64,000 nt of DNA from Branchiostoma floridae (Eukaryota > Chordata > Leptocardii > Amphioxiformes > Branchiostomatidae), in NCBI RefSeq assembly GCF_000003815.2, contig NC_049987.1, forward strand, positions 23,055,661 to 23,119,660, read 5' to 3'. Below the pieces are notes generated by a model. That model was not told the DNA's origin and did not search any database. It saw only the letters and a program-made list of their open reading frames with translations. The position numbers and the translations under genes were made by a program. Each line of letters begins with the position of its first letter. The first letter of the stretch is position 1. Of this stretch, positions 10,414-22,481 are shown piece by piece.

Positions 10414-13400
10414 TCAGACAGAACTTTCCTCTTGCCAAAGGAAGTCCGTATTGTCTAAGAGCTGTGCAAGTCGCTCGTTGTAGGGTCGGTAGAACTCGTT
10501 CAGAATTCGCCGCGTCTCCGGCAACATCTGGCCAATGTTCTCGTACTTCTTTTTCTGAGAATTTCGCCTTTGGAAGCCGAAGATTTCCGGTTTTTTCCGG
10601 ACAGGTCCTGTAAAGTGGATTAAGGAAATATATCAATTTGTTGTTTGAAGTACTGGTTTATTGGTAAGATAGGAAGGACTAAGGACTATTACAAGATATA
10701 TAATAAGCTCTTATACCATGGTGGGACCGCGTGGCGCAGTGGCAGCATGTTCGGCTTGAGACTGAGAGGTGGCGGGTTCGAATCCGGATGCTGTGTCACC
10801 GATCTTGTGCCCTTGGGAAAGGCACTTTACACGACTTTCCTCACTTAACTCAGGTGTAAATGAGTATCTAGCTGCGGCTAGTGGCCTTGGCGGGGCTATG
10901 TGGCGGAGACAGGCCTTATGGCGGGAAACGAGTCGCTGTAGGAGGAACCCCTTACATCCTTGGTCGGAAGTCCTCCTAGGAGACGGATACTCCAAACAAC
11001 AAAGCTGCATCTGCTGGAGCCGCCTCACACGTTGCATACAGTTGCCCCTATGAAACTTAGTGCCCCAGTACACCAGAGGGTGGAGAAAGAATGGCACACC
11101 CCTCCTTCACCATAAAAAGTCATGTGCAGGTCAGGCAAACAGGTAAATGCCTGTCTGCCTGCTCATCTGTCGAATCGACAGGAGAATTAAAAAAAATCAT
11201 GTTATTTAAACCCATTGTAGCTGCCGAGTCTCTTGGTCCTCTTTGCAATGGACGAAGAGACTTGGCTGCAATTATAGGTTTGGGTCCCAGGCTAAAGTTA
11301 ACACAATTATAATCATAGTAAATACTGGGTGACTGTATAGATCTAAAGCAGTGGAAGACGAAACACGTTTTGATTTCCAAGTGGTTATTTAACCAAACCA
11401 AAAGAATCACTTTTAATTATTTAGAGATCCCACAAAGACATGCTCCAAATTTTCCACATTCACAGACGAACAGAAATCCCCTTCCTCTTAGAATTGCTGA
11501 ACCGACAAATTGTAGAAAAAGTGGGGGATTTTCGTCTTCCTAAACAACGGACATGGGCTACTCATTGCTGTTTTCTTAAACAACGGACATAGGTTACTCC
11601 AAGGATATAAAGGTGAACTAGCGTTACTTGCAATCAACCTTCAAGTGTGAACTTGAAATTATAAACTCATCATCATCAATACTGACCAAGACCCAGGAAG
11701 TTGAAAACCCTTGTCATGGATTTGTTTGGGTCCTTAGCGTGATCCTCCAGACGCTTAACGAGAATTTGTTCCCGCGGGAAAATAGAGAACCAGTCCCGTA
11801 GGTACACCTCGTACAGCCCCCGCCGCAGTCGAACCTGAGGACGGGATAAACAAAAGATGGTCTAAGCAAGATAAAAAAAAAATACGTCTTCTCACTTGGA
11901 GACGAGTTCTAGCCATCCTCATACTCAGGGACATCCAACAGCCAAACTGCCTGTCTGGATGTACCTGCTCTTTCAACCGTCACTCTTAGTTCCTGTGGCA
12001 GGTAGGCTCTTGGACTCGATATGGCGAAACGCGAAGCGCGACCATCGCCATATAGGGGCGAAACGCGCGGCGCATATCGCCACCGGGGGGCTAAAAGCGA
12101 GTCCTCGATTTTCTCCCCCTGAAAGCGGTAGCGCGAAGCGTAATCAAATCATGTGCTAATCATCGCGCTTAGCGCTATCACGGGGTGAAACGCGACATCT
12201 CGATTTTCTCCCCCTGGATACGGCAAAGCGAAGCGTAATACAAAACCGTTTAGATATTATCGTTCGGTTCGGTTCTTCTTCTAAAGTTGCAAGTTCGTTC
12301 CGTTCGCGATACAGATCCTTCCCCCTTTAAACACGTTCCTATTTCTCATATCTCTCTACTAACACTGTTCAATGTCTCTAAATCTTCAAGAAAGGGTTAA
12401 GTTTTTATATATACCGGGGAAAATGCGATCAGTTCGGGAAAGGTAAGTCGGGGAATTTGCGACTCTGCTCCAAGATGGTGATTGGACAGGGCCGGTGTTA
12501 TATGCAATTCACGGCTATCCCAGCATGCACAGCCGGTATAAACTTACCTTTCATTCATGGACACATTGCAACTTGTCGGCAACGTTACACATACTGCTAG
12601 TACCAAGTCGCCTTTGATATCAATAACGTTATTGTAGAACCAAGTATTGGTGATTAATTCTTTCACAATATACTTACTGCCTTATGCCTTATATCTATAT
12701 CTGTGTATGTTGTCAAACCAAGATGTCACAATCAAGGATCGCTGAAAGGTCAAATATATGCCTTGGCGTATGGTTGCGTCGGTCGTCTGCCCGACGACCA
12801 GGAACGTCCCATGGCGATGTTCCGATCCAAGAGTTCCGCAGGGAGGTCTTTTTGGCTGAGTTGCACCCTCGACAAGTGTCCAGGATGCCGGCGGATGAAA
12901 ACCCGAATCTTACTTTTGATTTTATAGCCAAGTTTCTAACTACATAGTAGAATTAGAATAGATGTTATTTAAGAACAACAGAACTTGAACATAGACGCAA
13001 ATATTTAAAAAAAAATGTTAATTAAAGTTGAATATGAGAGTATGGCTGCGTCGGTCGACTGCCCAACCGAAGACCGTCCAGGAACGTCCGCTGCAGCTGG
13101 CGATGTTCCGACCGCCAAGAGCTCCGCCAGCAACAGGTAGGTCTTCATGTCGAGTCGCACCCTTGACGACCAGCCAGGGGATGAAACCCAAATTCCTAGC
13201 TATACTACCGATGTAGCTACACAGCTAGCAATTGCTAACTAAGGAATATCAACTTGATATCTAGAAATAGTAAAATAGAACTGAGCGTAGCCGGTAAAAA
13301 TTGGAAAGGTCAATTTTTATAGGGGATAAACGTCTCACGGGTGATCACAAAATTCTAATTTAGATACTTCATACGGTTGTTAAATGTTGCTACATATTTT

Positions 13401-16400
13401 TATGTATGTATTGCTATATACAAAGGAAGCTGGTCAAATTACTCAACTTTTGAAAAAAAAGTTTATTTGATTCTCCCCCAGCTATTACTATTAGAATGTC
13501 CCCTAAATCGTGGGAATTCCAGTACAGAACGTCAGAAGTTCGCTACATCAAAGTTGTACTGGGCGACGGTCCTTTGATCTAGTATCATATGTGCCGCGCC
13601 GACGGCAAAATCAATCAATTCTGACAGCTTCCTACTGTCGTGCAATGCATGACGGTCTAGCATCAGTTGTCGGCAGAAGGAAATATTTGTGTGAAATGCG
13701 TAGGAAACATTATGTTTTCTCCCTTTAACTGGTACATGGGTAGTGTTTTATAACAAAAGTGATAAGAAGGGGGTATCAGTCTAAAATATACACTCAGTTG
13801 AAGGGATATTGGATATCGTCTTATTGGCAATTTGTCGGCGCGGGGCGGACAGGATGCCCACGAAACTGCGTGCGTCGCCGGCGTCTAACAACAGAATCAC
13901 ATGCACCGGTATCATTTGTATAGGTTATTTCACAATCCTCAAATTACTACATAACACATATATTATTATGGGTAATTACTAGGAAAAATTAACACATGTG
14001 ATTTTACACACGTACATCGACTGAACGAAAATGAAACAGGAAATCGCATGTGGGGAAGGCGTCCAGAAAGATATGTCAGGGAAACTTCTCGAAAATGTCA
14101 CCAGAGCCTGCAATAGCAGGCTAATCTGCTCTGTAGAATGCTGAATATGTATGTTGAAATAGACTATAACAAGCTAAGATGTCTGTTATGATGGTTTATG
14201 TACTTCTATTAAATAGTTCTAGTGGTAGATTTGTCTCCGTAAAGACCCCGATGGCGTTGTCTGAGTTTATTGTCAGAAGAGGGGACCTTCAGCAGCCGGT
14301 CGTAAATAAAGTCGTAAATTAGCCTTGAACACTCGATTCTAAAACTACCCGTTTTTGTAACTTCCGTATTTCTATTTTTAATAAATGTAAGCAAGATTAC
14401 AGTCTTGCAGTCTCATGTTTGTTGATGTTATCGCACCACACATTTGTAAGTTGTTGCGATTTGTCTTGTGATGATTCCCAGCCACGTAACCGGGTCCTGC
14501 GAGTCCTGCGACAGCAAAATTAAACATCACTTAATGAATATAAACGGTCATTTAGAAACTAACGATTGCTGATTACAATTATGACTATAAGCTGAGCATG
14601 TAACAGAAGGGCAAACATACCAATTACGTTACGTGTTTCGTAAAAAAATGTACACGGTGGACAAATTCGTAACTGGTTGTCAGTGCGGGTTTTCTATTAC
14701 GCTTCGCGTTGCCGTATCCAGGGGGAGAAAATCGAGATGTCGCGTTTCACCCCGTGATGGCGCTAAGCGCGATGATTAGCACATGATTTGATTACGCTTC
14801 GCGCTACCGCTCTCAGGGGGAGAAAATCGAGAACTCGCTTTTAGCCCCCAGGTGGCGATATGCGCCGCGCGTTTCGCCCCTATATGGCGATGGTCGCGCT
14901 TCGCGTTTCGCCATATCGAGTCCAAGAGCCTACCTCCCTGTGGACGTCCCCCCCCCCCCCAACCAGCTGTCAGCCAATCAGAGAATAGGCTTTCCGTTTT
15001 CAAAAGCTGTCTCGCATGTATAAGGGTAACCTCGGTAATATTTATAAGCAGGGTGGTCAGTAACTAAGGGTGACGGTTGAAAGAGCAGGGCACATCCAGA
15101 CAGGCAGTTTGGCTGCTGGATGTCCATGCTTAGGAGAATGATTCTAGCCAGCCTGAATCTTTCCCGTCTCCAAGATTTTGAACGAAAATCCTGTCGAGCG
15201 TCAGAGGCTACTAGACGGTGGTCATAGAGAGGCGGGAAAACTATAAAATCTAAGACCCCTGAAACGCTATTTACTGCATTTTGAAGGGCAAAGTTTGCTG
15301 GTAGAGTTGACTCAGCTTGGTTCAATGGCATCTGTGCTGAATTTGAATTTCTGGAGACCTTTGTAGAATTCTGGAGACCCCCCCCCCCCCGTACGCGATG
15401 AAAAAAGTATGGAGTCAGTAGAGCCTGGGGACGATGTTTTAAGTTAAAAACTATGTAGTCTAACCTAAGGGCGAGGTTAAAAAATCACTTTGTCCAATAG
15501 AATAGGACATGTATTTGATAATTCAACGTTAGTGCTTACTATTCCGGCTGAAGGAAGTTCGGTTTCAACTCCGTAAGCGCACGAGCGGACAGAATTCTTC
15601 CTGAGGCACTGCCTGAAGATGCGGAGAGTTCGGATAACCCTCTCGTGGAAGTCTGTATTTGACCTGTTTACGTGTAAGTACTTCCAGAAGACATAGTCGG
15701 AGTACAACCTGCAGAGAGAAAGCATATAATTAATTAAACGGTATATCGTCATGTCAATGAGCCTTATAACAATAGCACTCAGATACAAGCTTAAGGGTGG
15801 AGTGGGCAAATACCCCAGACGTTGTTTTTTCCATGTTTTTCATATCTGCCTTTAAAATGATTTTATTGAGTGCCTCAATCATATGCTCATATAGAGTCAA
15901 TAACACTTACGGTATAGATTACAACAAAATGCTTAATTTTGAAAATTTTGGCAATTCTTTTACCAAAAGGGACACTTAAGGCTCCTGTAGCCTGGTTTTA
16001 CAACCAAATGACCTACATTTTGGTAAAGGGGTGCACTAGATATATTTATAAGCAAATGGCCCATATATAACATTTGGCATGAAGCACTTCAAAATGAGTA
16101 AGATGGGAATTTTTCGGTCATTTTCCAATGGCCGGAGGAGTCAACGACCTTACCTTTCTGTGGGGTTCCAAAGTGTGAGGATGAACTTGGCCTTACCTTT
16201 CTGTTGGGTTCCTAAGTGTGAGGATGAACTTGGCCTTACCTTTCTGTTGGGTTCCTAAGTGTGAGGATGAACTTAGTCTCACCTTTCTGTTGGGTTCCTA
16301 AGTGTGAGGATGAACTTGGCCTTACCTTTCTGTGGGGTTCCCAAGTGTGAGAATGAAGTTGGCCTTACCTTTCTGTTGGGTTCCTACGTGTGAGGATGAA

Positions 16401-19400
16401 CTTACCTTTCTGTGGTGTTCCTAAGTGTGAGGATGAACTTAGTCTCACCTTTCTGTTGGGTTCCTAGGTGTGAGGATGAACTTGGCCTTACCTTTCTGTG
16501 GGGTTCCCAAGTGTGAGAATGAAGTTGGCCTCACCTTTCTGTTGGGTTCCTACGTGTGAGGATGAACTTACCTTTCTGTTGGGTTCTAAGTGTGAGGATG
16601 ACTCACCTTTCTGTTGGGTTTCTAAGTGTGAGGATGAACTCACCTTTCTGTTGGGTTTCTAAGTGTGAGGATGAACTCACCTTTCTGTTGGGTTCCTAAG
16701 TGTGAGAATGAACTTGGCGTTTGGCTGTACAGCCCGGATCAGGTCCGCTATCAGGATGGGCGGCTCGTTGTTTGGGGTGTCCCATAGCTCCTCTCTCCAG
16801 TGGTCGTTGTAAAGTATTGTGAGGGGATCGCCGTCTCCTATATAAAGCAAACGGTAAAAGTATTCACATAGCCTATTTCAAAGGCTGTAGTTGGAGCTCA
16901 ACCCTCTCATTCCACCACCTCTTACCCTCCCCAACCGAAGTCAGGTGCACAGACTGGGTTGAGCGAGGCATAGGAAAGTCAAAGAAAGAATGTTCATCTA
17001 TGGCAGGTCTTGGAAGGCATTTAAACGTAGTCTTATAGCCTGTTTTCAAGGCTGAAGGCGGAGCCCATCATTCTCCATCCACTACCGTTTACTGACCACC
17101 AACCGAAGTCAGGTACCCATTGGTGGAATGAGGAAAGTCCCATAAAGGAGTTTATGTCATATACCTGTGATGCGAGAACGTTCGATACGGGTGTTCCGGA
17201 CCGTGTGATAACTTCCGTATCACACAGGTTCGAAAGTTGTATCACACAGGCTTCCTACGAGTAAATCGAACTATTTCGAACGGGCCGAATACGGCATGGT
17301 TGAAAAGTCGAATTGCTGTTGTTACAATCTTTTGTTCCAGGACACAACATTTTCTCAACTTCTGGTGCATTTCGCATCGAAATATGTGTTTTCTCAGGTG
17401 GGTATGACATTAAAAAAATACAACCCGGTGTATTCCGTATCACTCTAGGTCCCAGCCCTCACGCGGGTCGGATCACCCTCCGGCCTTCGGCCGTCAGGCG
17501 ATCCTTCCCGCGGTCGGGCTGGAATCTCGGGTGATGCAGAATACACCGTGTTGTATTTTTTTCAATGTCATACCCACCTGAAAAAAATCTATGGAAGGAT
17601 TTGGGATATATTAATACGTACCCTCAAAGCCTGTTTTGGACAGTTTAGGGCTGGAGGCAGTGGGTTGTTATCCACTGTGTCTAGGACAGGGATATCTCCT
17701 TCCACCGCCTTTTACCTCCCCAAACGAAGTCAGAAAACGTTACTCATTTTCACACATGGGCGGAGTGAGAAGAGTCGTGTTTTATTAACGTGTACCTGTA
17801 ATGACGTCATGAGTGACAACCTCTTGTCCGGATGCAGTCCAGCGTTTCCGGATCCGGTTCCATATTTTCCAGGCCGCTTCATCGAAATAATCCAGATATT
17901 TCCCTAAGAGAGAACCGTGATTATCTGAGGAGGTATGAACGATGAAAAACTGTAATGATGAATTTATTTGCAGCTTCAATAGGCTTCGAAAAAAACCGCA
18001 TTGTGGTGATTATGGCGGCGCCCGTCTCCGATAAAATGCCCTTGGGCCACCTGACTTTGTGCAAGTCGCTACAGCAGAGAGCTAAACCGCTGTTAGTGAT
18101 GTGTGTGTGTGTTTCATTTTCAAACACTTTCCCAAGTGCACCAGGTGGTGTGTATATATAGGGCGGTGCCCATCTCCGTCTCAGTAGTCTTGGGCCACAC
18201 AACTGTAAATATTACAGGGGTTAGTCCAGTAATAGCCATGTGTGTTCAACTACCATATCTTTTCAACGAGATTGTTCAAACCAAGGTCATTACACCACTT
18301 CAAGGCAATGGACTAAAAAGTTAGGAAATAATTGTGCATGGAGATTTCTATAATGTATTCTACCAACAGAGATGAACTTTCACGCTTAGACTACAGTAAT
18401 TTATGCGAGGCGAAAACTCGGCTGTCAGGCCATCGCACCAACATTGATATTACTCCACCGTGCATAATAATGTTGCAAGTCGTCGTTGAAAGTTAAATTA
18501 TACATCAAAGTAATAAGATTCGCAAAGTAACAATTACTTCAGCAACTGGATAAATTTTGGAAATGATCAGACGTTCCGACTGATTAAAGACAACGGAGGG
18601 TACCTGGATCGCCCGACCATTTCCAAATGTCATCAAATCCTTTTTGTGCAATGATGGTACTAACAAAACAAAAACAAGAGGGAAGTCAGAAAGTCATTAC
18701 AAGAAACAATCACAAGATCAACTGTTCAAGAGAAGAAACAAATGATAAAAGAAGAAACAGAAAAAGGACAGTGCAGGCCATCACAGGGTGAATTCTCTCA
18801 CGACGGACACCAGGGCTTCGCTCCCTCCTGCAATACTGTCAACAAAAAGTATATACAAAAACTGAGAGGATAGTACAGATAGCAAGAAGTCATCAATCGT
18901 TTTCCAGTCCAGTCGATACCCTAACAATTCGACGACAAAACAAATTATAGGATGGACTACAGTGGAAGCCAGTTAATTGCACGTCGGATAAACGCACACT
19001 TTGGTCAATTGCACGGAATACCCAAATCCCGTGGTGGTGCGGTCCAACTGGGTAACTTCGCTTTATCGCACACGCCGGCTAATTGCACCGACTTTGCTGC
19101 CAAATTGGGTGTGAAATTAAGCGGCTTCCACTGTACAGTGGAAGCCAGTAAATTGCACATCGGATTAACGCACACTTCTGTTAACTGCACGGGATCCCAG
19201 AATCCCAAACCGATGAGGGCCAGTTAGATAACCTCGCATTATTGCACCAGCCGGATAAATGCACCAAATTTATTGGCAAATAGGTCGTGCAATTAAGCGG
19301 CTTCTACTGTACTACTATACAAATGTCATCGAATCGTACCGAGATTCACGTGCTGGTCCCAGGTCCACCACTTGGGTTCCTTTTTACTGGCCGGAACGAC

Positions 19401-20218
19401 ATCCGGGTGTTGGGTGATGCGGTTGTAAAGGTCCGTGGTTCCGCACTTATTAATGCCCATGACGTAGAAGTACGGTAAACATCTGCAGGGGGAAGGAGTG
19501 ATTAATTGGTTGGTCGGTCTATTTATTTTTTGTTTTTTTATTTTTTCATCTATGCTGTGACCACACCTCATCTTTAGCAGCTGTGCCGATATTTACAATG
19601 CATCACGCTGGCGAATATCGGTGAGGTGGGCATTAACTATTCGTTTAAAGTTCTTCAAGTCTCTGATATTTACAATGTTTTGAGGGTTAATCGATTGATT
19701 GGGGTTTTGTGAAGATAAGGGCACAGCCCGTCGTACGTACGTGCAAGTAAGTGATGTTTACGTGCCAAAGCGTGGGCAATCTTTTGGGATCCGTAAGTGG
19801 TAAGTACCGCCTCCGTACGAACTCGTAGGGAATCCGACGGATTTTGGAGCACGCAGACACGCCGTAGAACTTTACGTGCAGACGAAACTTTGCCAGTGCG
19901 CCATCGGGCTGCGGATTCCACCCCACCCCCCATGCGTGCCAGAACGGGTGACGCGCCTGCCCTGTAAAGCCTGAACGTTTTCAGAAATACATGGCGGGCG
20001 TGGCCACCCCCCCCCCAAAAAAAAACAACAACATACGGACAAATTGGACAAATTGCACGTACGGCGGGTTGTGCCCTTTGCCTAAAGTTACACTCTCACC
20101 GCACTTGCTTCAAGCTTGCGTCACTGCGGGGTTCGGCCACTGCGTCACAGTTTTGTTTTTTTCTACGATTTTTTATGATTTAGATATTGAGTGAGTGAGT
20201 GAGCGAGTGAGTGAGTGA

Positions 20219-20274
<56 letters not shown>

Positions 20275-22068
20275 GTGAGTAGTGGCGTGTGTGTGAGTGA
20301 ATGAGTGAGTGAGCATATGACTGAGTGCTGAGAGAGAGCGAATGATTGAGTGTGTGCGTGTGTGAATGAGTACGTGAATGAGTGACTAATATAAGTGAGT
20401 GATTGCTTGCGTGAGTGAATGAGTGAGTGAGTGAGTGATTGAATGAGTGACTGAGTCACACTCACCTTAGCCGAAAATAGCCGGTCCCGTTGTCTGAGAG
20501 TCTCTTCCGCCACCGTGAATCCACGTCTGTTCCCTGCACCTTCTCGAACCAACACGGGTTCTTGTAGTCAGGGAGAAACTCCTTCGGAAGAGCTGAAAAG
20601 ATCTTTAGCGAAAGAGATTTGTTGATACATTGTTAAATGATTATTTTGCCTGTCTGTCCATGAAGATGATCATATCAGAAACTATAATTTCAACTGTAGA
20701 TTCACTGTAGCTCTTCTTCAATTTCAATCTTGCATTTCTGTGTAGTATTGGGGATGAAGGCTTGGTTTAAGCTGCATACTAGTACGCTTTTCATTTCTCC
20801 TGCACCTGCTTATGTATTGCTTATTGTATAAGGTTTTATGTATTTACTTGTGCAAATAGATAAACAAACAAATCAATAAAAAGAATTAGACTTATATTAA
20901 AGTAGCAGTACTTACTCCTGGGTTCAGTCTCCTCAGTTCTCTCGTCATGTTGAATCCTACAGCTGGTGTCGCCTGTGTCTTCTCACCGGACCATGACGTG
21001 TTATGACGTAAGCTTGCCACGGCCTGGTCTTCCAGTGGGTTCCAACCCCCGTACCCGTACCCGTACCCGTACCCGTACAGAAACCGAACCCGAGGCAGTA
21101 CAAACCAATCTTTGCAAGAACAGACACATACAAGTACTCATATTTTCCTAGAACAATTCCGGAGTGGAATTCCCTGCCTGGTGCGGTAGTAAAGTGCTCC
21201 CACAGTTGAGAGCTTCCGCGCCAGGCAGGAGGGCTGCCCGCCCTAACCCGGGACCTCAGCTCCCCCCCCCTACTTTGCCCCTTGCGGGGTTATATGGGGG
21301 TAACCCATGATGATGATGATGAGAAACAGCAGCGTCAGGAGACAGGCGCAAAACAACAGAGCTTTACCCCAGAACTGGCGGGTGGTCGGCTGTTGGTTCA
21401 GCTTTTAGGAAGAAAAAGACATGTAAAACATTAGAATATTTTGGAAAATGCCCAGACACGTTGAGCGAGAGAACTTTTTGTTATGATAGCTCAAGACAAA
21501 CTAGACAAAACAACAAATAAACTAGACAAATTGAAAACAACAAATAAAGGAAAAGGATATCGTGTGTTGACGTTGCCGACAATGCAAATGAAGGAAACAA
21601 CGTAGGATCATATCAGGGGACACCGACTCATGACCTCTCCATGCCACATCTTGCCGTTACGCTAGCCTGGTATCCAGCCGTATTATAGCTCCCGAATCTC
21701 TTCTGTCCTTTCATTTGCGAAGAGGACAGAAGAGACTCGGGAGCTATAATACGGCTGGATAACATTCTACCATTGCGCTATCCGATGCGACTTAAACCTT
21801 GAGGATATGCAGGAAAACATGGCCCAAAATATGCAAACTAAATGACCTCTTTTCATTGTAAGTTACAGCCTACAAGCCATGAGTGGCTCACACGGCGCCA
21901 TTATAAATAAGTAGATCACTTCGACATTGACGACAGGTTAAGACAGTGAGTGTCACGATCAAGACAACAGTCAATAAAACGTGTCAATGAATAATATAAA
22001 CCAAATGAATATGCACAGAATCGAGTCAACACCTGGAGTCAACAGGTATATGTACTCACCACGAACAT
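10414..22068 (-). CDS. Carbohydrate sulfotransferase, CHST15-like (Golgi type II membrane protein)
   Basis: Ten exons read from high to low coordinates: 22068-22060, 21401-21305, 20978-20916, 20592-20466, 19482-19340, 17903-17796, 16837-16681, 15708-15540, 11834-11687 and 10607-10414. They sum to 1215 nt (404 residues) with matching phases. Residues about 12-36 (FWGKALLFCACLLTLLFLII) form a signal-anchor helix. NPCWFE and RCLPYF lead into GINKCGTTDLYNRITQHPDV, the 5'-phosphosulfate-binding loop; HPDVVPASKKEPKWW follows. FILTLRNPTERLYSDYV is the 3'-phosphate-binding strand and helix. The closest family is vertebrate CHST15 (GalNAc-4-sulfate 6-O-sulfotransferase), but this protein has a shorter stem, so the acceptor sugar is uncertain. 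The exon 3 acceptor is weak and may shift by 6 nt in frame. Intron lengths vary greatly because of inserted repeats. Confidence 0.87.
10722..11105 (+). mobile_element. tRNA-derived SINE, copy 1
   Basis: The head 'tggcgcagtggcagcatg' resembles a tRNA A box and 'ggttcgaatcc' a B box, as in an internal pol III promoter. The body ('cttgtgcccttgggaaaggc' onward) matches 25088-25520. It lies antisense in the last intron of the sulfotransferase gene. Confidence 0.8.
11208..11288. mobile_element. Short hairpin MITE
   Basis: Left 'aaacccattgtagctgccg' then 'agtctcttggtcc' pairs imperfectly with right 'acgaagagact' and 'ctgcaattataggtttggg'. The loop is about 12 nt. Confidence 0.55.
11530..11632. repeat. 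Fragment of the 36.3 kb MITE family
   Basis: Two short similar segments ('aaacaacggacat') precede 'ggatataaaggtgaactagc', which matches the right terminal repeat of the MITE at 36274-36483. It is a solo end in a sulfotransferase intron. Confidence 0.45.
11896..15173. mobile_element. 3.3 kb foldback element with long inverted arms
   Basis: Left arm about 11896-12244 is the near-exact reverse complement of about 14692-15173. The best part is roughly 237 bp containing 'atggcgaaacgcgaagcgcg' and 'attttctccccctg'; an outer part contains 'cagccaaactgcctgtctgg'. The right arm has about 115 extra bases (14940-15055, starting with a C run). The 2.45 kb core holds no recognisable transposase. Each arm is rich in short gcgaagcg/cgcttcgc palindromes. 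Target duplication is unclear. It sits in the intron between sulfotransferase exons 8 and 9. Confidence 0.8.
12768..13195. repeat. Two diverged GC-rich units inside the foldback core
   Basis: Segments 12768-12912 and 13040-13195 share, in order, 'gtatggttgcgtcggtcg', 'aggaacgtcc', 'gcgatgttccga' and 'ggatgaaa.cc.aa', with indels. Small open frames run through both, but neither gives a protein I recognise and indels break the shared frame. Function unknown. Confidence 0.55.
16149..16718 (-). repeat. Exon-intron junction minisatellite in the sulfotransferase gene
   Basis: About 14 tandem units of 32-43 bp, the 16681 exon end being the last. On the minus strand each reads as the end of exon 7 (coding FILTLRNPTE plus 'ag') followed by a GT donor ('cagaaag|gtaag' or '|gtgag'). 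Every unit keeps the intact AG|GT core, so the intron opens with a ladder of about 13 further donor-like sites. Units differ by point changes and short deletions, so it is not a recent array. Confidence 0.9.
16861..17240. repeat. Diverged copies of a sulfotransferase intron segment
   Basis: Blocks 16870-16990, 17036-17150 and 17627-17776 share 'agcctgttttcaaggctg', 'ccaaccgaagtcaggt' and 'ggagtgaggaaagtc'. On the minus strand the middle block is preceded by 'atcacag|gtata', resembling the true donor of exon 6 at 17796 ('attacag|gtaca'). The exon 6 boundary may therefore also have been copied. Confidence 0.5.
17394..17581. mobile_element. Palindromic MITE, family A copy 1
   Basis: Nearly the whole 188 bp folds back: left 'tcaggtgggtatgacatt' pairs with right 'aatgtcatacccacctga', and the stem continues through 'aaaaatacaacccggtgtat'. 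The centre is GC-rich (ccggccttcggccg). A related copy is at 33435-33608. Confidence 0.85.
18520..18660. repeat. Interspersed repeat shared with 33850-33960
   Basis: 'cagcaactggataaattttg' and 'gtcagacgttcc' resemble 'aagcaactggatatggtttt' and 'gtcagacgtttc' at about 33867-33905. The class is not identified. Confidence 0.4.
18960..19133. mobile_element. Tigger/pogo-like MITE A
   Basis: 174 bp with ends CAGTGGAAGCCAGTTAATTG and a right end 'aagcggcttccactg', bounded by TA on both sides. The repeated 'taattgcac'/'gcacac' texture inside the ends is typical of pogo-like terminal repeats. No coding sequence. Confidence 0.75.
19136..19309. mobile_element. Tigger/pogo-like MITE B
   Basis: 174 bp, the same family and orientation as the element ending at 19133. 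The two are separated only by a single TA, so they share a target dinucleotide. Ends are CAGTGGAAGCCAGTAAATTG and 'aagcggcttctactg', with TA after the right end. Confidence 0.75.
20180..20460. repeat. Compound GT / GAGT microsatellite
   Basis: (GAGT)n, then about 24 GT units at 20223-20271, then interrupted GAGT/GAAT blocks, ending 5 nt from the donor of sulfotransferase exon 4. Length is probably polymorphic. Confidence 0.95.
21047..21078. repeat. CCCGTA hexamer microsatellite
   Basis: About five tandem copies of a CCCGTA unit just upstream (minus-strand sense) of sulfotransferase exon 3. Confidence 0.9.
21664..21765. mobile_element. Palindromic MITE, family B
   Basis: Left 'tatccagccgtattatagct' and 'cccgaatctcttctgtcc' pair with right 'ggacagaagagactcgggag' and 'ctataatacggctggata' around a 15-nt loop, almost perfectly. 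A half-copy is at 47804-47853. Confidence 0.85.
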
Positions 22069-22481
22069 GTTGATGATCTCTGTACGGTACCCCTCCCCTC
22101 TGGCGTATTGCGTGTTGTTTTTTTGGTCTGGTAAATGCAATATGTGGAGAAGCGTCGCAGAAGGAAGAATCGCTCCCAGTGTTCCCCTGCGGAGGGGTGT
22201 GTGTATATCCCGTAAAGGAGTCTGGTTAACTACTCATCGTTCCTTCGGCCACGTGGACCAAACCCTAGCTGATCTTCCTTCACGAGAGATTGTGGATAAA
22301 GGTACTAGGTTTACCTATGTGTTATGTATACCGTTGGGCAATGCTCAGTAGCATACAGTTTACGCTGGGGGGCACGTAGGCAACAACAATACGAACGTTA
22401 GCACCGATCGATAATACATGTAGCTCTTCCTGATGTTTTGAGGTGTAAATTGGAAAGCCTAGAGAAGTAAGTCTGAAAACA
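22069..22481. other. Region upstream of the sulfotransferase start
   Basis: No gene recognised. The minus-strand frame stays open above the chosen ATG at 22068-22066 but has no family-like residues. The ATG was chosen because it lies directly before the signal-anchor exon. Any promoter is expected here, but no clear core element is visible. Confidence 0.35.

Noticed and set aside
10722-10800. Functional tRNA gene
   Set aside because: A and B box-like motifs exist but no cloverleaf acceptor stem closes, and the body matches a SINE copy elsewhere.
12684-12947. Small protein gene in the foldback core
   Set aside because: No known motif; the related unit at 13040 shows frame-breaking indels, so coding constraint is not supported.
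17165-17240. An additional coding exon of the sulfotransferase
   Set aside because: Exons 6 and 7 already join in phase with a family-like sequence, and no good acceptor precedes this segment.
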